This document shows, one piece after another, positions 15,727 through 24,699 of a stretch of 64,000 nt of DNA (positions are counted from its first letter, which is position 1; the number at the start of each line of letters is the position of its first letter). The notes beneath the pieces were generated by a model. The model did not search any database and was not told where the DNA came from. It saw only the letters and a program-made list of their open reading frames with translations. The translations under genes and the position numbers were made by a program. The stretch spans positions 1 to 64,000 of the forward strand of contig JAYZUZ010000007.1 in assembly GCA_036156195.1 (NCBI GenBank), given 5' to 3'. The stretch is from Abyssibacter sp036156195. GTDB taxonomy: Bacteria > Pseudomonadota > Gammaproteobacteria > Nevskiales > OUC007.

Positions 15727-17184
15727 ATGCAGGCAAGCGACTACGTCGACGAGACACTGGGCACGATTCTGAACGCGCTGGAGGCGGGCACGCTGACCAG
15801 CGAAGCCCTGACCCAGGCCCTGCTCGACCGCATTGCCGAGCGTAACCCGTCCATTAACGCTGTGGTCGCCCAACAGGCCGATGCGGCCATGGCGCAGGCC
15901 CGCCAGGCGGACCAGGAACGCGCGGCCGGTCAGCTGCGAGGCCCGCTGCACGGCGTGCCCATGACCATCAAGGACGGCTTTCAGGTGCAGGGCATGGTGA
16001 CGGCCAGCGGTTCGCCCAGCCTGCGCAGCTTCAAGCCGAAGGAAGACGCCGCCGCGGTTCAGCGACTACTCGATGCAGGCGCCATCATCCTCGGCAAGAC
16101 CAACGTGCCGCTGTACTGCGGGGACTTCCAGTCCTACAACGATGTCTACGGCACGACGAACAATCCCTGGGACACGACCCGATCACCCGGTGGCTCCAGC
16201 GGTGGCGCGGCAGCCGCCCTGGCCTCGGGGATGACGCCCGTGGAGCTGGGCAGCGACATCGGTGGCTCCATCCGCAACCCGGCGCATTTCTGCGGTGTCT
16301 TCGGGCACAAGCCGTCACAGGGTGTCGTCCCCATGCGTGGGCACATCCCTGGACCACCGGGAACCAAGGGCCTCACCGATATGGCCGTTGCCGGCCCGAT
16401 GACCCGCAGTGCCAGTGACCTGCGCCTGATGCTGGATGTCCTCGCGGGCCCCGATGAGTTAGATGCGGAGGGATGGCAGCTCGACCTGCCCGACTGCACC
16501 TGGGCCGCAGATGAGCTGCGCGTGCTGTGCTGGTTTGATGATCCCGTCTGCCCGATTGACACGGCCTACCGCACCCAGCTGCGGAACGCGGCGGGCACGC
16601 TGCGTAGCCTGGGCGCCACTGTCACCGACACGCCGCCCGATGAACTGCAACTGGCGCAGTTCTATCCGTTGTACATGCGCCTATTGGCCGGCGTGATGGG
16701 CGGCGGCGTCCCGCCCAAGCTATACAAGCAAATGCAGTGGGCCGCCCGCCTTGGTCGCCTGTTCGGCAAGACCGCACCCGACACATTACAAGGCTACGCC
16801 GCCGCGGCCACGCAAACCCATCGGCAATGGCTGCGCGACAACGAGGCCCGGCATCGCCTGCGCTACCAATGGCAAGCCCTGTTCGAATCCTTCGATGTCA
16901 TCTTGATGCCCGTGACGCCCACCGCCGCCATGCCGCATCAGCATGCGGGCAACCTGTTCAAGCGCCGTATCCAGGTCGACGGCGTTGCGCGGCCCTACGC
17001 AGATAACATGGCCTGGGTGGCCCCGGCGACGCTTCTCCACCTGCCGGCCACCGTCGCGCCGGTCGGCCTTGCGAACCAACTGCCCGTCGGTGTGCAAATC
17101 GTCGGACCGTACCTGCACGACAAGCGAACGATTCGTGTCGCGGAGTTGCTGGAACAGACGATTGGAACGCCTGCCCTGCCGTAG
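15727..17184 (+). CDS. Amidase signature family enzyme
   Basis: 485 residues from ATG 15727, preferred over ATG 15706 because GGGGA lies about 9 bases upstream. Ser-cisSer-Lys catalytic triad: K82 (PMTIKDGF), cis-Ser at about S157 in SPGGSSGG, and the nucleophile S181 in GSDIGGSIRNPAH. The 24-residue spacing between the two serines fits the family. Hydrolyses a carbon-nitrogen amide bond; substrates range from fatty amides to aryl amides and cannot be told here. Cytoplasmic, no signal peptide. Confidence 0.93.
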   Translation: MQASDYVDETLGTILNALEAGTLTSEALTQALLDRIAERNPSINAVVAQQADAAMAQARQADQERAAGQLRGPLHGVPMTIKDGFQVQGMVTASGSPSLRSFKPKEDAAAVQRLLDAGAIILGKTNVPLYCGDFQSYNDVYGTTNNPWDTTRSPGGSSGGAAAALASGMTPVELGSDIGGSIRNPAHFCGVFGHKPSQGVVPMRGHIPGPPGTKGLTDMAVAGPMTRSASDLRLMLDVLAGPDELDAEGWQLDLPDCTWAADELRVLCWFDDPVCPIDTAYRTQLRNAAGTLRSLGATVTDTPPDELQLAQFYPLYMRLLAGVMGGGVPPKLYKQMQWAARLGRLFGKTAPDTLQGYAAAATQTHRQWLRDNEARHRLRYQWQALFESFDVILMPVTPTAAMPHQHAGNLFKRRIQVDGVARPYADNMAWVAPATLLHLPATVAPVGLANQLPVGVQIVGPYLHDKRTIRVAELLEQTIGTPALP

Positions 17185-17279
17185 TGGGCGATTGTGCACA
17201 CCACGCGAATTTCACATTTTTGCAGGTAGGCTTGCTGGATACCCATCAGGCCTGCGGGGCCACTCCCGAGACTTCATCT

Positions 17280-19241
17280 ATGCGACCAGTCATCAGCCGA
17301 CTTTTCGGCGCCGTTTTGGCGCTCACGGCACCCTCCGCCATAGCCGCCAATCCTGTCGCCACGGAAGATTTTGCCCGGCTGCCAGAATTTCAGGATCTGG
17401 CCCTATCCCCCGACGGGCGTTACCTAGCGGCGGCGGTGCCGAGGGAAGATCGTACGGGAATCATCGTGGTCGACATCGACAGCATGGAAGCGGTGTCGGC
17501 TCGTGATTTTGGCGAGGGCACGCACGCGCTCAACATCGAATGGCTTAGCGATGACCGTCTTGGGGGGCTATTGGGGGAGAGCGATGGCTCGCTCACCCAG
17601 CCGAGCAGCGCAGGTGAAATCTTTGCGATCGATGCGGACGGATCAACGTTCGTCTATCTCATCGGTTACCGCACACGTCGACAAGATCCCTTCTACGGGT
17701 CCACGACACTCGTCGATCAGCACCTGGACGACCCCAAGCACGCGGTGATTTCGACCCGACCGTTCAAGTGGGACAACCCGAGCCGAACCTATCTGCCAGG
17801 CATCGACGAGCGTGCGACAGCAGAGCGCATCCACATTGTGTCCGGCCAGCGCAGAACACTTGTCGATGCGCCGGTGACCGGGCCTGGCAGGTTCAGAACA
17901 GACGCCACAGGCTTTGTTCGCTTCTTTACGCAGGAAGGCCTCACCGACTACCAGCCCAAGACGTTTTTACGCACACCAGAGCATCCGAAACAATGGCGCG
18001 ATGTCACGTTGGGAGAGCAGGAACACCTGCGCCCCGTGTCTGTTCTCGCCGATGGAACAAGTTATCTCCTGGCCACAGGCCCGGCCTCGACGAACTGCTT
18101 GTACCGCACCAACGGCGAGCTCGCGCAGGCCGAGACCATCGCCTGCCGTGACGATGTGGATATCGGGCGAATCATTCTGACCCCAGATACGCGAGAACCC
18201 CTAAGGGCGTATGTCGAACCCGGCCGCATCGAATCCATCAATCTCGCGCCCACGACAGCCGAGGGCAAACTACTCGACGCCATCCAGCGTCGATTTGCGC
18301 CACACGTCGTGTTTCCGATCGGCTGGTCCCGTGACCGGAATCGGCTGGTGTTCAGCGTGGCCAGCGATACCCTTCCAGGCGATGTATTCCTGTTCGACCG
18401 TGAGAAAAAGCAGGCGAGATTCCTTCTGTCGACACGCCAATGGATCAAGCACGAGACCATGGCCAGCCGGGAACCCATCGAATATCGCTCCCGCGATGGA
18501 CTGACCATTCGGGGCTACCTTACTCGCCCGCCTGGCCACAAGGCCGGCAAGCTGCCGCTGGTCGTACTTCCGCATGGTGGCCCCATCGGCGTAAGGGACG
18601 GCTGGCTGTGGGAGCCTGATTCGCAGTTCCTGGCGAGCCGGGGCTACGCCGTGCTGCAAGTCAACTTCCGTGGCTCTGGTGGGTACGGTCAGCAATTCCT
18701 CGAAGCCGGTCGACGGCAGTGGCACACGGGCATGATCAACGACATCGTTGACGGGACCCGGTGGGCCGTTGATCAGGGGCACGCAGACGAGAAACGCATC
18801 TGCATTTACGGCGCGAGTTACGGCGGCTACGCCTCACTGATGAGCGCAATTCAGGAACCGGATCTCTATCAGTGCGTCGTGGGGTATGTGGGTGTCTACA
18901 ATCTGGAAACCATGGCAAAGACCACGGATATCACCCAGTCCAAGTTTGGTCGCGAGTATTTCGACGCCTACATTGGCGCCTCAGCGGAAGCGCGACGAGA
19001 TGCGTCCCCCTTGCTGCAGATCGACCGCCTGAAGGCACCGATGTTTATCGTGCACGGCGAAGAAGACCGACGCGCCCCCTTCTCTGAAGCTGAAGCACTG
19101 CGGGCCGCTCTCGAATCACGCCAGCACCCGTACGAATGGATGTCCCGCGCCGGCGAAGGGCACGGCTTTTACGATCTAAACAATCGCATCGAGTTCTACA
19201 ACGCGTTGCATAGCTTCCTGAACCGCCACATCGGCTCATAG
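17280..19241 (+). CDS. S9 family (prolyl oligopeptidase-like) secreted peptidase
   Basis: 653 residues from ATG 17280, giving a cleavable signal peptide (MRPVISRLFGAVLALTAPSAIAA). The N-terminal beta-propeller covers about 30-400. The alpha/beta hydrolase domain has S513 in GASYGG, D596 in GEEDRRAP and H628 in GEGHGF. HGGPIGVRD forms the oxyanion-hole loop. Resembles dipeptidyl/acylaminoacyl peptidases (S9C/S9B-like) acting in the periplasm or outside the cell. An upstream open extension to 17184 lacks a signal and is not used. Confidence 0.93.
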   Translation: MRPVISRLFGAVLALTAPSAIAANPVATEDFARLPEFQDLALSPDGRYLAAAVPREDRTGIIVVDIDSMEAVSARDFGEGTHALNIEWLSDDRLGGLLGESDGSLTQPSSAGEIFAIDADGSTFVYLIGYRTRRQDPFYGSTTLVDQHLDDPKHAVISTRPFKWDNPSRTYLPGIDERATAERIHIVSGQRRTLVDAPVTGPGRFRTDATGFVRFFTQEGLTDYQPKTFLRTPEHPKQWRDVTLGEQEHLRPVSVLADGTSYLLATGPASTNCLYRTNGELAQAETIACRDDVDIGRIILTPDTREPLRAYVEPGRIESINLAPTTAEGKLLDAIQRRFAPHVVFPIGWSRDRNRLVFSVASDTLPGDVFLFDREKKQARFLLSTRQWIKHETMASREPIEYRSRDGLTIRGYLTRPPGHKAGKLPLVVLPHGGPIGVRDGWLWEPDSQFLASRGYAVLQVNFRGSGGYGQQFLEAGRRQWHTGMINDIVDGTRWAVDQGHADEKRICIYGASYGGYASLMSAIQEPDLYQCVVGYVGVYNLETMAKTTDITQSKFGREYFDAYIGASAEARRDASPLLQIDRLKAPMFIVHGEEDRRAPFSEAEALRAALESRQHPYEWMSRAGEGHGFYDLNNRIEFYNALHSFLNRHIGS

Positions 19242-19248
19242 CCCACAC

Positions 19249-20886
19249 TCAGACCATCCGCACCCGCGGATCACCCGCATGCACCTCGAACACGGCATCC
19301 AGCGCCTGTTCGTCGGTGATTCGGGTGACCGTGGGCACGGTCCAGTACTCGACGCGCGTGCGATTACGGTCGACATCCACGACCAGATAACCGTTGCGCG
19401 TGCCCTCGAAGTACTTGCCATGCACGTTCACCGCCAGCAAGGCGCCGCCGCCCCGTGTCAGCAGAATGTCCTGCAGATCACCGGTGCTGCTGTCCGGCCC
19501 CAGCGTCTGCGGATCACCCGCAGAGCTGATCGAGGGTGCGACAAACTCGGCACCCAGCACGCCACGACCGGTGAGCGGGTCATAGGCCAGCGGATTGTTC
19601 ACGTCACGCGCCAGTTCAAAAACAATCGAGGCGTGAACGTCCCCGGTCAGCACGATCAGGTTGTCCACGCCGCCTGATTCAATCGCATCGAGAACGCGGT
19701 CACGCGCGGGGGCGTAGCCGTCCCACTGGTCGGGATTGGCATAGACGCTGGCACCGGTTGCGTCCGGCGCCCCCAGTAGTTTGAGTGGCGACATGACGAC
19801 TTGATTACCCAGCAGCCGCCATTGCGCCGTGGACTGCTGCAGGCCGTCGATCAACCACTGCTCCTGCGCTGCACCCAGCATCTGTCGGTCGGGGTTTGCA
19901 AAATGTCCGGACTGGGTGAAGAAGTCACCGGCCCCTAGATTGCCCGGAAGCACCTCGTCACGACCGATACGGCGCGTGTCCAGCATATACAGATCGATCA
20001 GGTCGCCGAATGCGAAATCTCGATAAATACGTTCCGGGTTGGAGGCGTCCGGCGACCGGATTGGCTGCCATTCCAGTGCAGCCTGTAGTGCATTGGCTTG
20101 CCGCCGTTCGATCGGACCATGAATCGCTGGGTCGTGATCGTTGGGGTCGGCGCCTGCCCGCCAGGTACCGTCCACTGTTTCGTGGTCGTCCCACACCCAA
20201 ATCATCGGATGCGCGGCATGCAGTGCTTGCAAATCCGCTTCGCGGCGGTAGCTCGCGTAGCGGGCGCGGTATTGGTCCAGCGTGACCACATCAACCGGCG
20301 GCTCATGCGCCCGAACACGATTGCGGTCGGTTTCATAAATGTAGTCCCCCAGATGCAGGAATACATCGATATCGTCACGCGCTGCCAACCGAGCGTACGC
20401 ATTCCACAGACCGCGTGAATAGTCGCCGCAGGTCGCCACACCTAAACGCACACGCTCCGGACGCCCCACGGGCAGCGTTTTCGTACGGCCCACAGGAGAG
20501 CGGCTGTCACCGACCTGAAAGCGGTACCAGTACAGCCGCCCCGGCTGAAGACCGGTCGCGTCAACCTTGACCGTAAAATCGCGGTGGCGATCCGTGACGA
20601 CATCGCCCCCTGACACAGGCACAGTGAGCGCGGCGTCGGCATAAACCGCCCAACTCACGGTGTACGACGTGGAGACGTTCTCAGGCGTGAGTCGGGTCCA
20701 CAGGATCACGCGATCGGGCAGCGGATCACCAGACGCCACGCCGTGCAGAAAGCCGGGACCTTCTACGCCAGGCGCGGGGTGGTCAGCGGCTGCGCCTGGG
20801 GCCGAGGTGCCGCAGGCCGGCAGTACGCCGAGTGCGGCCAGCGCCGTACCGGCGCGCAACAGGTCCCGTCGATTGGGTGGAGCCAT
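19249..20886 (-). CDS. Second PhoD-family phosphatase, Tat-exported lipoprotein
   Basis: 545 residues from ATG 20886. The N-terminus NRRDLLRAG is a twin-arginine motif, and the hydrophobic part ends in LPAC (probable lipobox). The catalytic region has GVATCGDYSRGLWNAY, HLGDYIYETD, WVWDDHETVDG and VLTGDVHASIVFE, the same metal-site order as the PhoD at 9270-11087 but only moderately similar, so the two are not a recent duplication. Role: periplasmic phosphoester hydrolysis. It converges on the S9 peptidase gene (7 bases apart) and is divergent from the MscS gene. Confidence 0.94.
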   Translation of the reverse strand: MAPPNRRDLLRAGTALAALGVLPACGTSAPGAAADHPAPGVEGPGFLHGVASGDPLPDRVILWTRLTPENVSTSYTVSWAVYADAALTVPVSGGDVVTDRHRDFTVKVDATGLQPGRLYWYRFQVGDSRSPVGRTKTLPVGRPERVRLGVATCGDYSRGLWNAYARLAARDDIDVFLHLGDYIYETDRNRVRAHEPPVDVVTLDQYRARYASYRREADLQALHAAHPMIWVWDDHETVDGTWRAGADPNDHDPAIHGPIERRQANALQAALEWQPIRSPDASNPERIYRDFAFGDLIDLYMLDTRRIGRDEVLPGNLGAGDFFTQSGHFANPDRQMLGAAQEQWLIDGLQQSTAQWRLLGNQVVMSPLKLLGAPDATGASVYANPDQWDGYAPARDRVLDAIESGGVDNLIVLTGDVHASIVFELARDVNNPLAYDPLTGRGVLGAEFVAPSISSAGDPQTLGPDSSTGDLQDILLTRGGGALLAVNVHGKYFEGTRNGYLVVDVDRNRTRVEYWTVPTVTRITDEQALDAVFEVHAGDPRVRMV

Positions 20887-20985
20887 GCATCGATCCTGCG
20901 ACTGAATCGGTATAGCGTATCCGGCTGCGATGACGAAGCGATGATGATGCTCGCTAAGCTGCTGCCTTGGGGAGAACCGCAGACG

Positions 20986-22023
20986 ATGAACACATGGACG
21001 GAAGCACTGGCGGACTGGGTGCCTGCACTCATTCTGCTCGCGGTGACGGCTGCAGCACTGACAGGGCTGCACTGGTGGCTGCTCGCGCGTCGTGGCGAAC
21101 TGGGCAGCGAGGCCCGGTTACCCCGGCAGTTGCTGCTCGCCGGTGTCACGCTGGTTACAGCCCTGCTAGTGGTGCTTGCATTGCCGATCTCCGATGCGCT
21201 TCGAGGCCAGATTCTCAGTCTGCTGGGCGTGGTGCTAACCGCAGTGATCGGCCTGTCGTCCACCACCTTCGTCGCCAACGCCATGGCCGGTGTCATGCTG
21301 CGTGTTGTCGGGCAGTTTCGCCCAGGGGACTTCATCCGGCTGAACGAACAGTTCGGACGCGTCACCGAGCGCGGGTTGTTTCATGTCGAGATCCAGACCG
21401 AAGATCGCGACCTGACGACATTCCCCAATCTGCTACTCATCACCCACCCTCTGACCGTTGTTCACCACAGCGGCACCATCGTCTCTGCGCAAGTCTCGCT
21501 GGGTTATGACATCCCCCGGACCACCGTGGAATCGGCGCTGTGCAACGCGGCCGAGCAAGCCGGGTTAACCGACCCCTTCGTACAAGTCGTGGCCTTGCAG
21601 GATTTCTCCGTGCTGTACCGGATCGCGGGATCGCTGGCCGAGGTCAAGCATTTGCTGACGGTGCGGTCCAATCTGCGCAAGGCTGTGATGGATCAGCTCC
21701 ACGGCCAGGGTCTGGAGATTGCCTCACCCACCCTGATGAATCAGCGCAAGCTGCCGGATGATCAGCGCATTGCGCCGCCCCAGGTTCGTCTGGCTCCGGC
21801 GCCACCCGCTGGCGTCGATCCCGAGGCACCGGAAGCCAAGGTGTTTGACAAGGCAGAACTTGCGGAAGCCGTTGTGCAGGCCCGGCAGACGGTCGAACAC
21901 CTGGAGGCCAACGCGGGAGGCGAAGCAGCGCTGACCTCAGCGCGTGACCAGCTCACCCAATTGGAATCCCAGCTCAATGAAGTCAAGCACGGCAGTGCGC
22001 GCGCGCCCGGCATGGCGGATTGA
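20986..22023 (+). CDS. MscS-family mechanosensitive ion channel
   Basis: 345 residues from ATG 20986, with GGGGAG about 11 bases upstream; ATG 20941 would add 15 residues and is a weaker alternative. Three N-terminal membrane spans (about 12-105) end in the pore helix region SSTTFVANAMAGVMLRVVGQFRPGDFI, typical of MscS. The cytoplasmic beta and alpha/beta vestibule follows. A Pro/Ala-rich linker and a predicted coiled coil (about 295-335) extend the C-terminus, unlike E. coli MscS. Releases solutes on osmotic downshock. Inner membrane. Confidence 0.9.
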   Translation: MNTWTEALADWVPALILLAVTAAALTGLHWWLLARRGELGSEARLPRQLLLAGVTLVTALLVVLALPISDALRGQILSLLGVVLTAVIGLSSTTFVANAMAGVMLRVVGQFRPGDFIRLNEQFGRVTERGLFHVEIQTEDRDLTTFPNLLLITHPLTVVHHSGTIVSAQVSLGYDIPRTTVESALCNAAEQAGLTDPFVQVVALQDFSVLYRIAGSLAEVKHLLTVRSNLRKAVMDQLHGQGLEIASPTLMNQRKLPDDQRIAPPQVRLAPAPPAGVDPEAPEAKVFDKAELAEAVVQARQTVEHLEANAGGEAALTSARDQLTQLESQLNEVKHGSARAPGMAD

Positions 22024-22105
22024 TCCCCGGCGTGCCGGCACCGACCGCAGATTGCATGCTGCACAGTTGTCTGGTTTGCGCCGCACAAAATGCGATACTG
22101 ACGCC

Positions 22106-23548
22106 ATGCCAGTTCTGACACGATCCAGCGGGTCTCTGCGACGCGCAGGGGTGCTTGTGCTGTCCGCACTCACCTCGACAGCCTGCCTGCACTCGGTAGA
22201 CCGCGCGCCCACCGATGGCCTGACGCTGCCTGCTGCCTGGAATACAGCCGCTTCCGAAGCCCCTACCCGCTCCGGCGATCCCCGCTGGTGGACGCGATTC
22301 CAACAGCCCGGCCTCAATGCCCTGGTCACCGACGCGCTCACCCAAAACCGCCAGTTGCGCGCTGCGCTGGCCCGTATCGAGCAAACCGAAGCGGTGCTGC
22401 GACAGCAGACGGCACTATTGTTCCCCACGCTGGAGCTGTCTGGCGGTGCCAGCCGCGGGAACAACGTCATTTTTCTCGGTGATCAGCGCATCCAGACCAT
22501 TAATAACCAGTACAGCCTGTCCGCCAGCGCTGCCTACGAACTGGACTTGTGGGGGCGCGTTCGCCACGGCCGACAGGCCGCCCGGTTGGATGCGCAAGCT
22601 GCGGCACTGGACGCCACGGCAGCGGCTCACAGCATTGCCGCCCAGGTTACGGAAACCTGGCTGAGCCTGATCGAGACAGAAGCCCGTCTGAAGCTCACCC
22701 GATCACAGGCAGACCTGAACGCGCGCTACCTGGAACTGACCCGCCTGCGCTTCGAGTACGGTGCCGGCTCGATCGTCGGCATTCGCCAGCAGGAACAACA
22801 GGCCGCCGGCGTTCGCAGCCAAGCGCCGCTGCTCAAGGCCCAGGCGGGCGTGCTGCGTAACCAGCTGGCCGCGCTGACGGGGCACCCCCCTGGCAAGTTG
22901 CACATTCAGACACCGCCCAATCTGCCCCAGCTCCCCCCCGTGCCTGCCACCGGACTCCCGGCCGACCTGCTGCTGCATCGACCGGATGTCATGGCTGCCT
23001 GGCGCCGCGTGCGCGCGGCGGACCACCGCGTCGGCGTCGCCGTGGCCGAGCGACTGCCTGCGCTGCGACTGACTGCAGATGCCGGTTACCAGTCACAGTC
23101 ATCGGATCGCCTGTTCGACGACATGATCTGGAACGTCGCTGCAGGACTGGTGGGTCCCGTGTTTGACGCAGGCCGCCGGGCGGCTGGCGTGCGGCGCGCG
23201 GATGCGGTCCTGCGAGAAGCCCTTGCGCAGTTCGAGCAGGCACTGCTGGATGCCATGGTCGAGGTCGAAAATGCCCTGCTTCAGGAGCAGGAGCAGCGCC
23301 GCCATGTCGAAGCACTGTCGCAGCGCGTCGCGGCCAGCCAATCATTGCTGGACGCCACACGTGAGCGGTATGCCAACGGGCTATCGGATTACCTGCCCGT
23401 TCTCACGGCCCTGACCACCCTGCAGGCCGACGAACAATCCTTCCTAACCGCCAAGCGCCAGCTGCTGTCATTTCGCGTTCAGCTGCATCGTGCGCTGGGT
23501 GGCGACTGGTCCATCGTGGCCACGACGCCCACCGGGGAACCCGCATGA
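22106..23548 (+). CDS. Outer membrane factor of an RND efflux system (NodT family lipoprotein)
   Basis: 480 residues from ATG 22106. Signal peptide with lipobox STAC. The two repeated TolC/OprM-type halves are visible: an N-terminal WWTRFQQPGLNALVTDALTQN, the central YELDLWGRVRHGRQAARLD signature and the second-half HRPDVMAAWRRVRAAD. Forms the trimeric channel-tunnel spanning the outer membrane and periplasm. Its stop overlaps the adaptor start as ATGA, so all three pump genes are co-translated. Confidence 0.95.
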   Translation: MPVLTRSSGSLRRAGVLVLSALTSTACLHSVDRAPTDGLTLPAAWNTAASEAPTRSGDPRWWTRFQQPGLNALVTDALTQNRQLRAALARIEQTEAVLRQQTALLFPTLELSGGASRGNNVIFLGDQRIQTINNQYSLSASAAYELDLWGRVRHGRQAARLDAQAAALDATAAAHSIAAQVTETWLSLIETEARLKLTRSQADLNARYLELTRLRFEYGAGSIVGIRQQEQQAAGVRSQAPLLKAQAGVLRNQLAALTGHPPGKLHIQTPPNLPQLPPVPATGLPADLLLHRPDVMAAWRRVRAADHRVGVAVAERLPALRLTADAGYQSQSSDRLFDDMIWNVAAGLVGPVFDAGRRAAGVRRADAVLREALAQFEQALLDAMVEVENALLQEQEQRRHVEALSQRVAASQSLLDATRERYANGLSDYLPVLTALTTLQADEQSFLTAKRQLLSFRVQLHRALGGDWSIVATTPTGEPA

Positions 23549-24699
23549 AACCATGGACTAAGCTGTTGTTGTTTGTCGGCATTGTCGGATTGGGTGTGAT
23601 CGTCATGATGACCCTGGTCAAGACCCGCCCGCAGCCCGGCAAGACCGACGCCGGCCCCGCCGCCCCGCTGGTGGAAATCGTCACGCTGCGCGCCCAGACA
23701 CATCGCATCGAGGTAGACGCCACAGGCTCCGTCCAGGCTGATCGCGAAGTGCTGATCACCTCGGAAGTCGGCGGTCGCATCGGTTCCGTCGGCAAGAATT
23801 TCGTGCCGGGCGGCCGCGTCCAGGCCGGCGAGCTCCTGGTCAAGCTGGAGCCGGAACGCCTGGAACTCGCCGTGGCGAGGGCTCGCGCGGAGCTAGCCCG
23901 TGCCCGCAGCGAGCTGGCACTGGAGCAGGGGCGGGTCGAGGTCGCCGAACGGGAGTGGACATTGTTCGACGACAGCAACCGCAACGGTGCGCTGGCCAGG
24001 CGAGAGCCCCAACTGGCGGCCGCGCGTGCCAATGTGGAGGCTGCCAAGGCGCAACTGCGCGAAGCCGAACTCAATCTCGAACGCAGCGGCGTCGTAGCGC
24101 CGTTTACCGGGGTTATCCAAAGCGAGACGGTCGAAGAAGGCCAGGTCATCAGCGCGGGCCAGCAACTGGGGCGTCTGCTGGGTTCGGAGCGGTTCCGGGT
24201 CCAGGCTAGCGTTCCGGTAGACCGCCTGCAGTGGATTGATCTGCCCGATACCTCCGGTGAGGGAGGCGCACCTGCCCAGATCCATCAGCCGAACACGCGG
24301 AATCCGCGCAAGGGTCATGTCGTTCGGGTATTGGGTGATCTGGACCCCGAGGGCCGAATGGCTCGCGTGCTCATCGACGTGCCCGACCCGCTGACGGGGC
24401 CGACACCCCTGCTCGTCGGGGCGTTTGTCGATGTCCACTTACTCGGACGCCAGCTCGACAACACCCTGGCCGTGCCACGCGCCGCGTTGGTCGGTGAGGA
24501 TGAAGTTTGGCGACTCACTGCGGATCAGACCCTGGAACGCCGACGCTTGGACATCGCCTGGCGCGGTCGTGAATCGGTGTTCGTTCCGGTAGGAGGCGGC
24601 CTGGAGCCGGGTGATACCATCGTCCTGACTCGCCTGCCCCTGGCAGTCGAAGGCATGCCTGTGCGCCCGGCAGACGCAGCCGCGGATCCCGGCACATGA
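23545..24699 (+). CDS. RND efflux periplasmic adaptor (membrane fusion protein)
   Basis: 384 residues. A single N-terminal anchor (about 7-25) leads to the barrel-sandwich hybrid halves (VLITSEVGGRIGSVGKNFV and GVVAPFTGVIQSETVEEGQVI). They flank an alpha-helical hairpin rich in Ala, Arg and Glu (about 110-175), followed by beta-barrel and membrane-proximal domains. Bridges the outer membrane factor and the RND pump. ATGA overlaps join it to both neighbours. Confidence 0.95.
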   Translation: MKPWTKLLLFVGIVGLGVIVMMTLVKTRPQPGKTDAGPAAPLVEIVTLRAQTHRIEVDATGSVQADREVLITSEVGGRIGSVGKNFVPGGRVQAGELLVKLEPERLELAVARARAELARARSELALEQGRVEVAEREWTLFDDSNRNGALARREPQLAAARANVEAAKAQLREAELNLERSGVVAPFTGVIQSETVEEGQVISAGQQLGRLLGSERFRVQASVPVDRLQWIDLPDTSGEGGAPAQIHQPNTRNPRKGHVVRVLGDLDPEGRMARVLIDVPDPLTGPTPLLVGAFVDVHLLGRQLDNTLAVPRAALVGEDEVWRLTADQTLERRRLDIAWRGRESVFVPVGGGLEPGDTIVLTRLPLAVEGMPVRPADAAADPGT

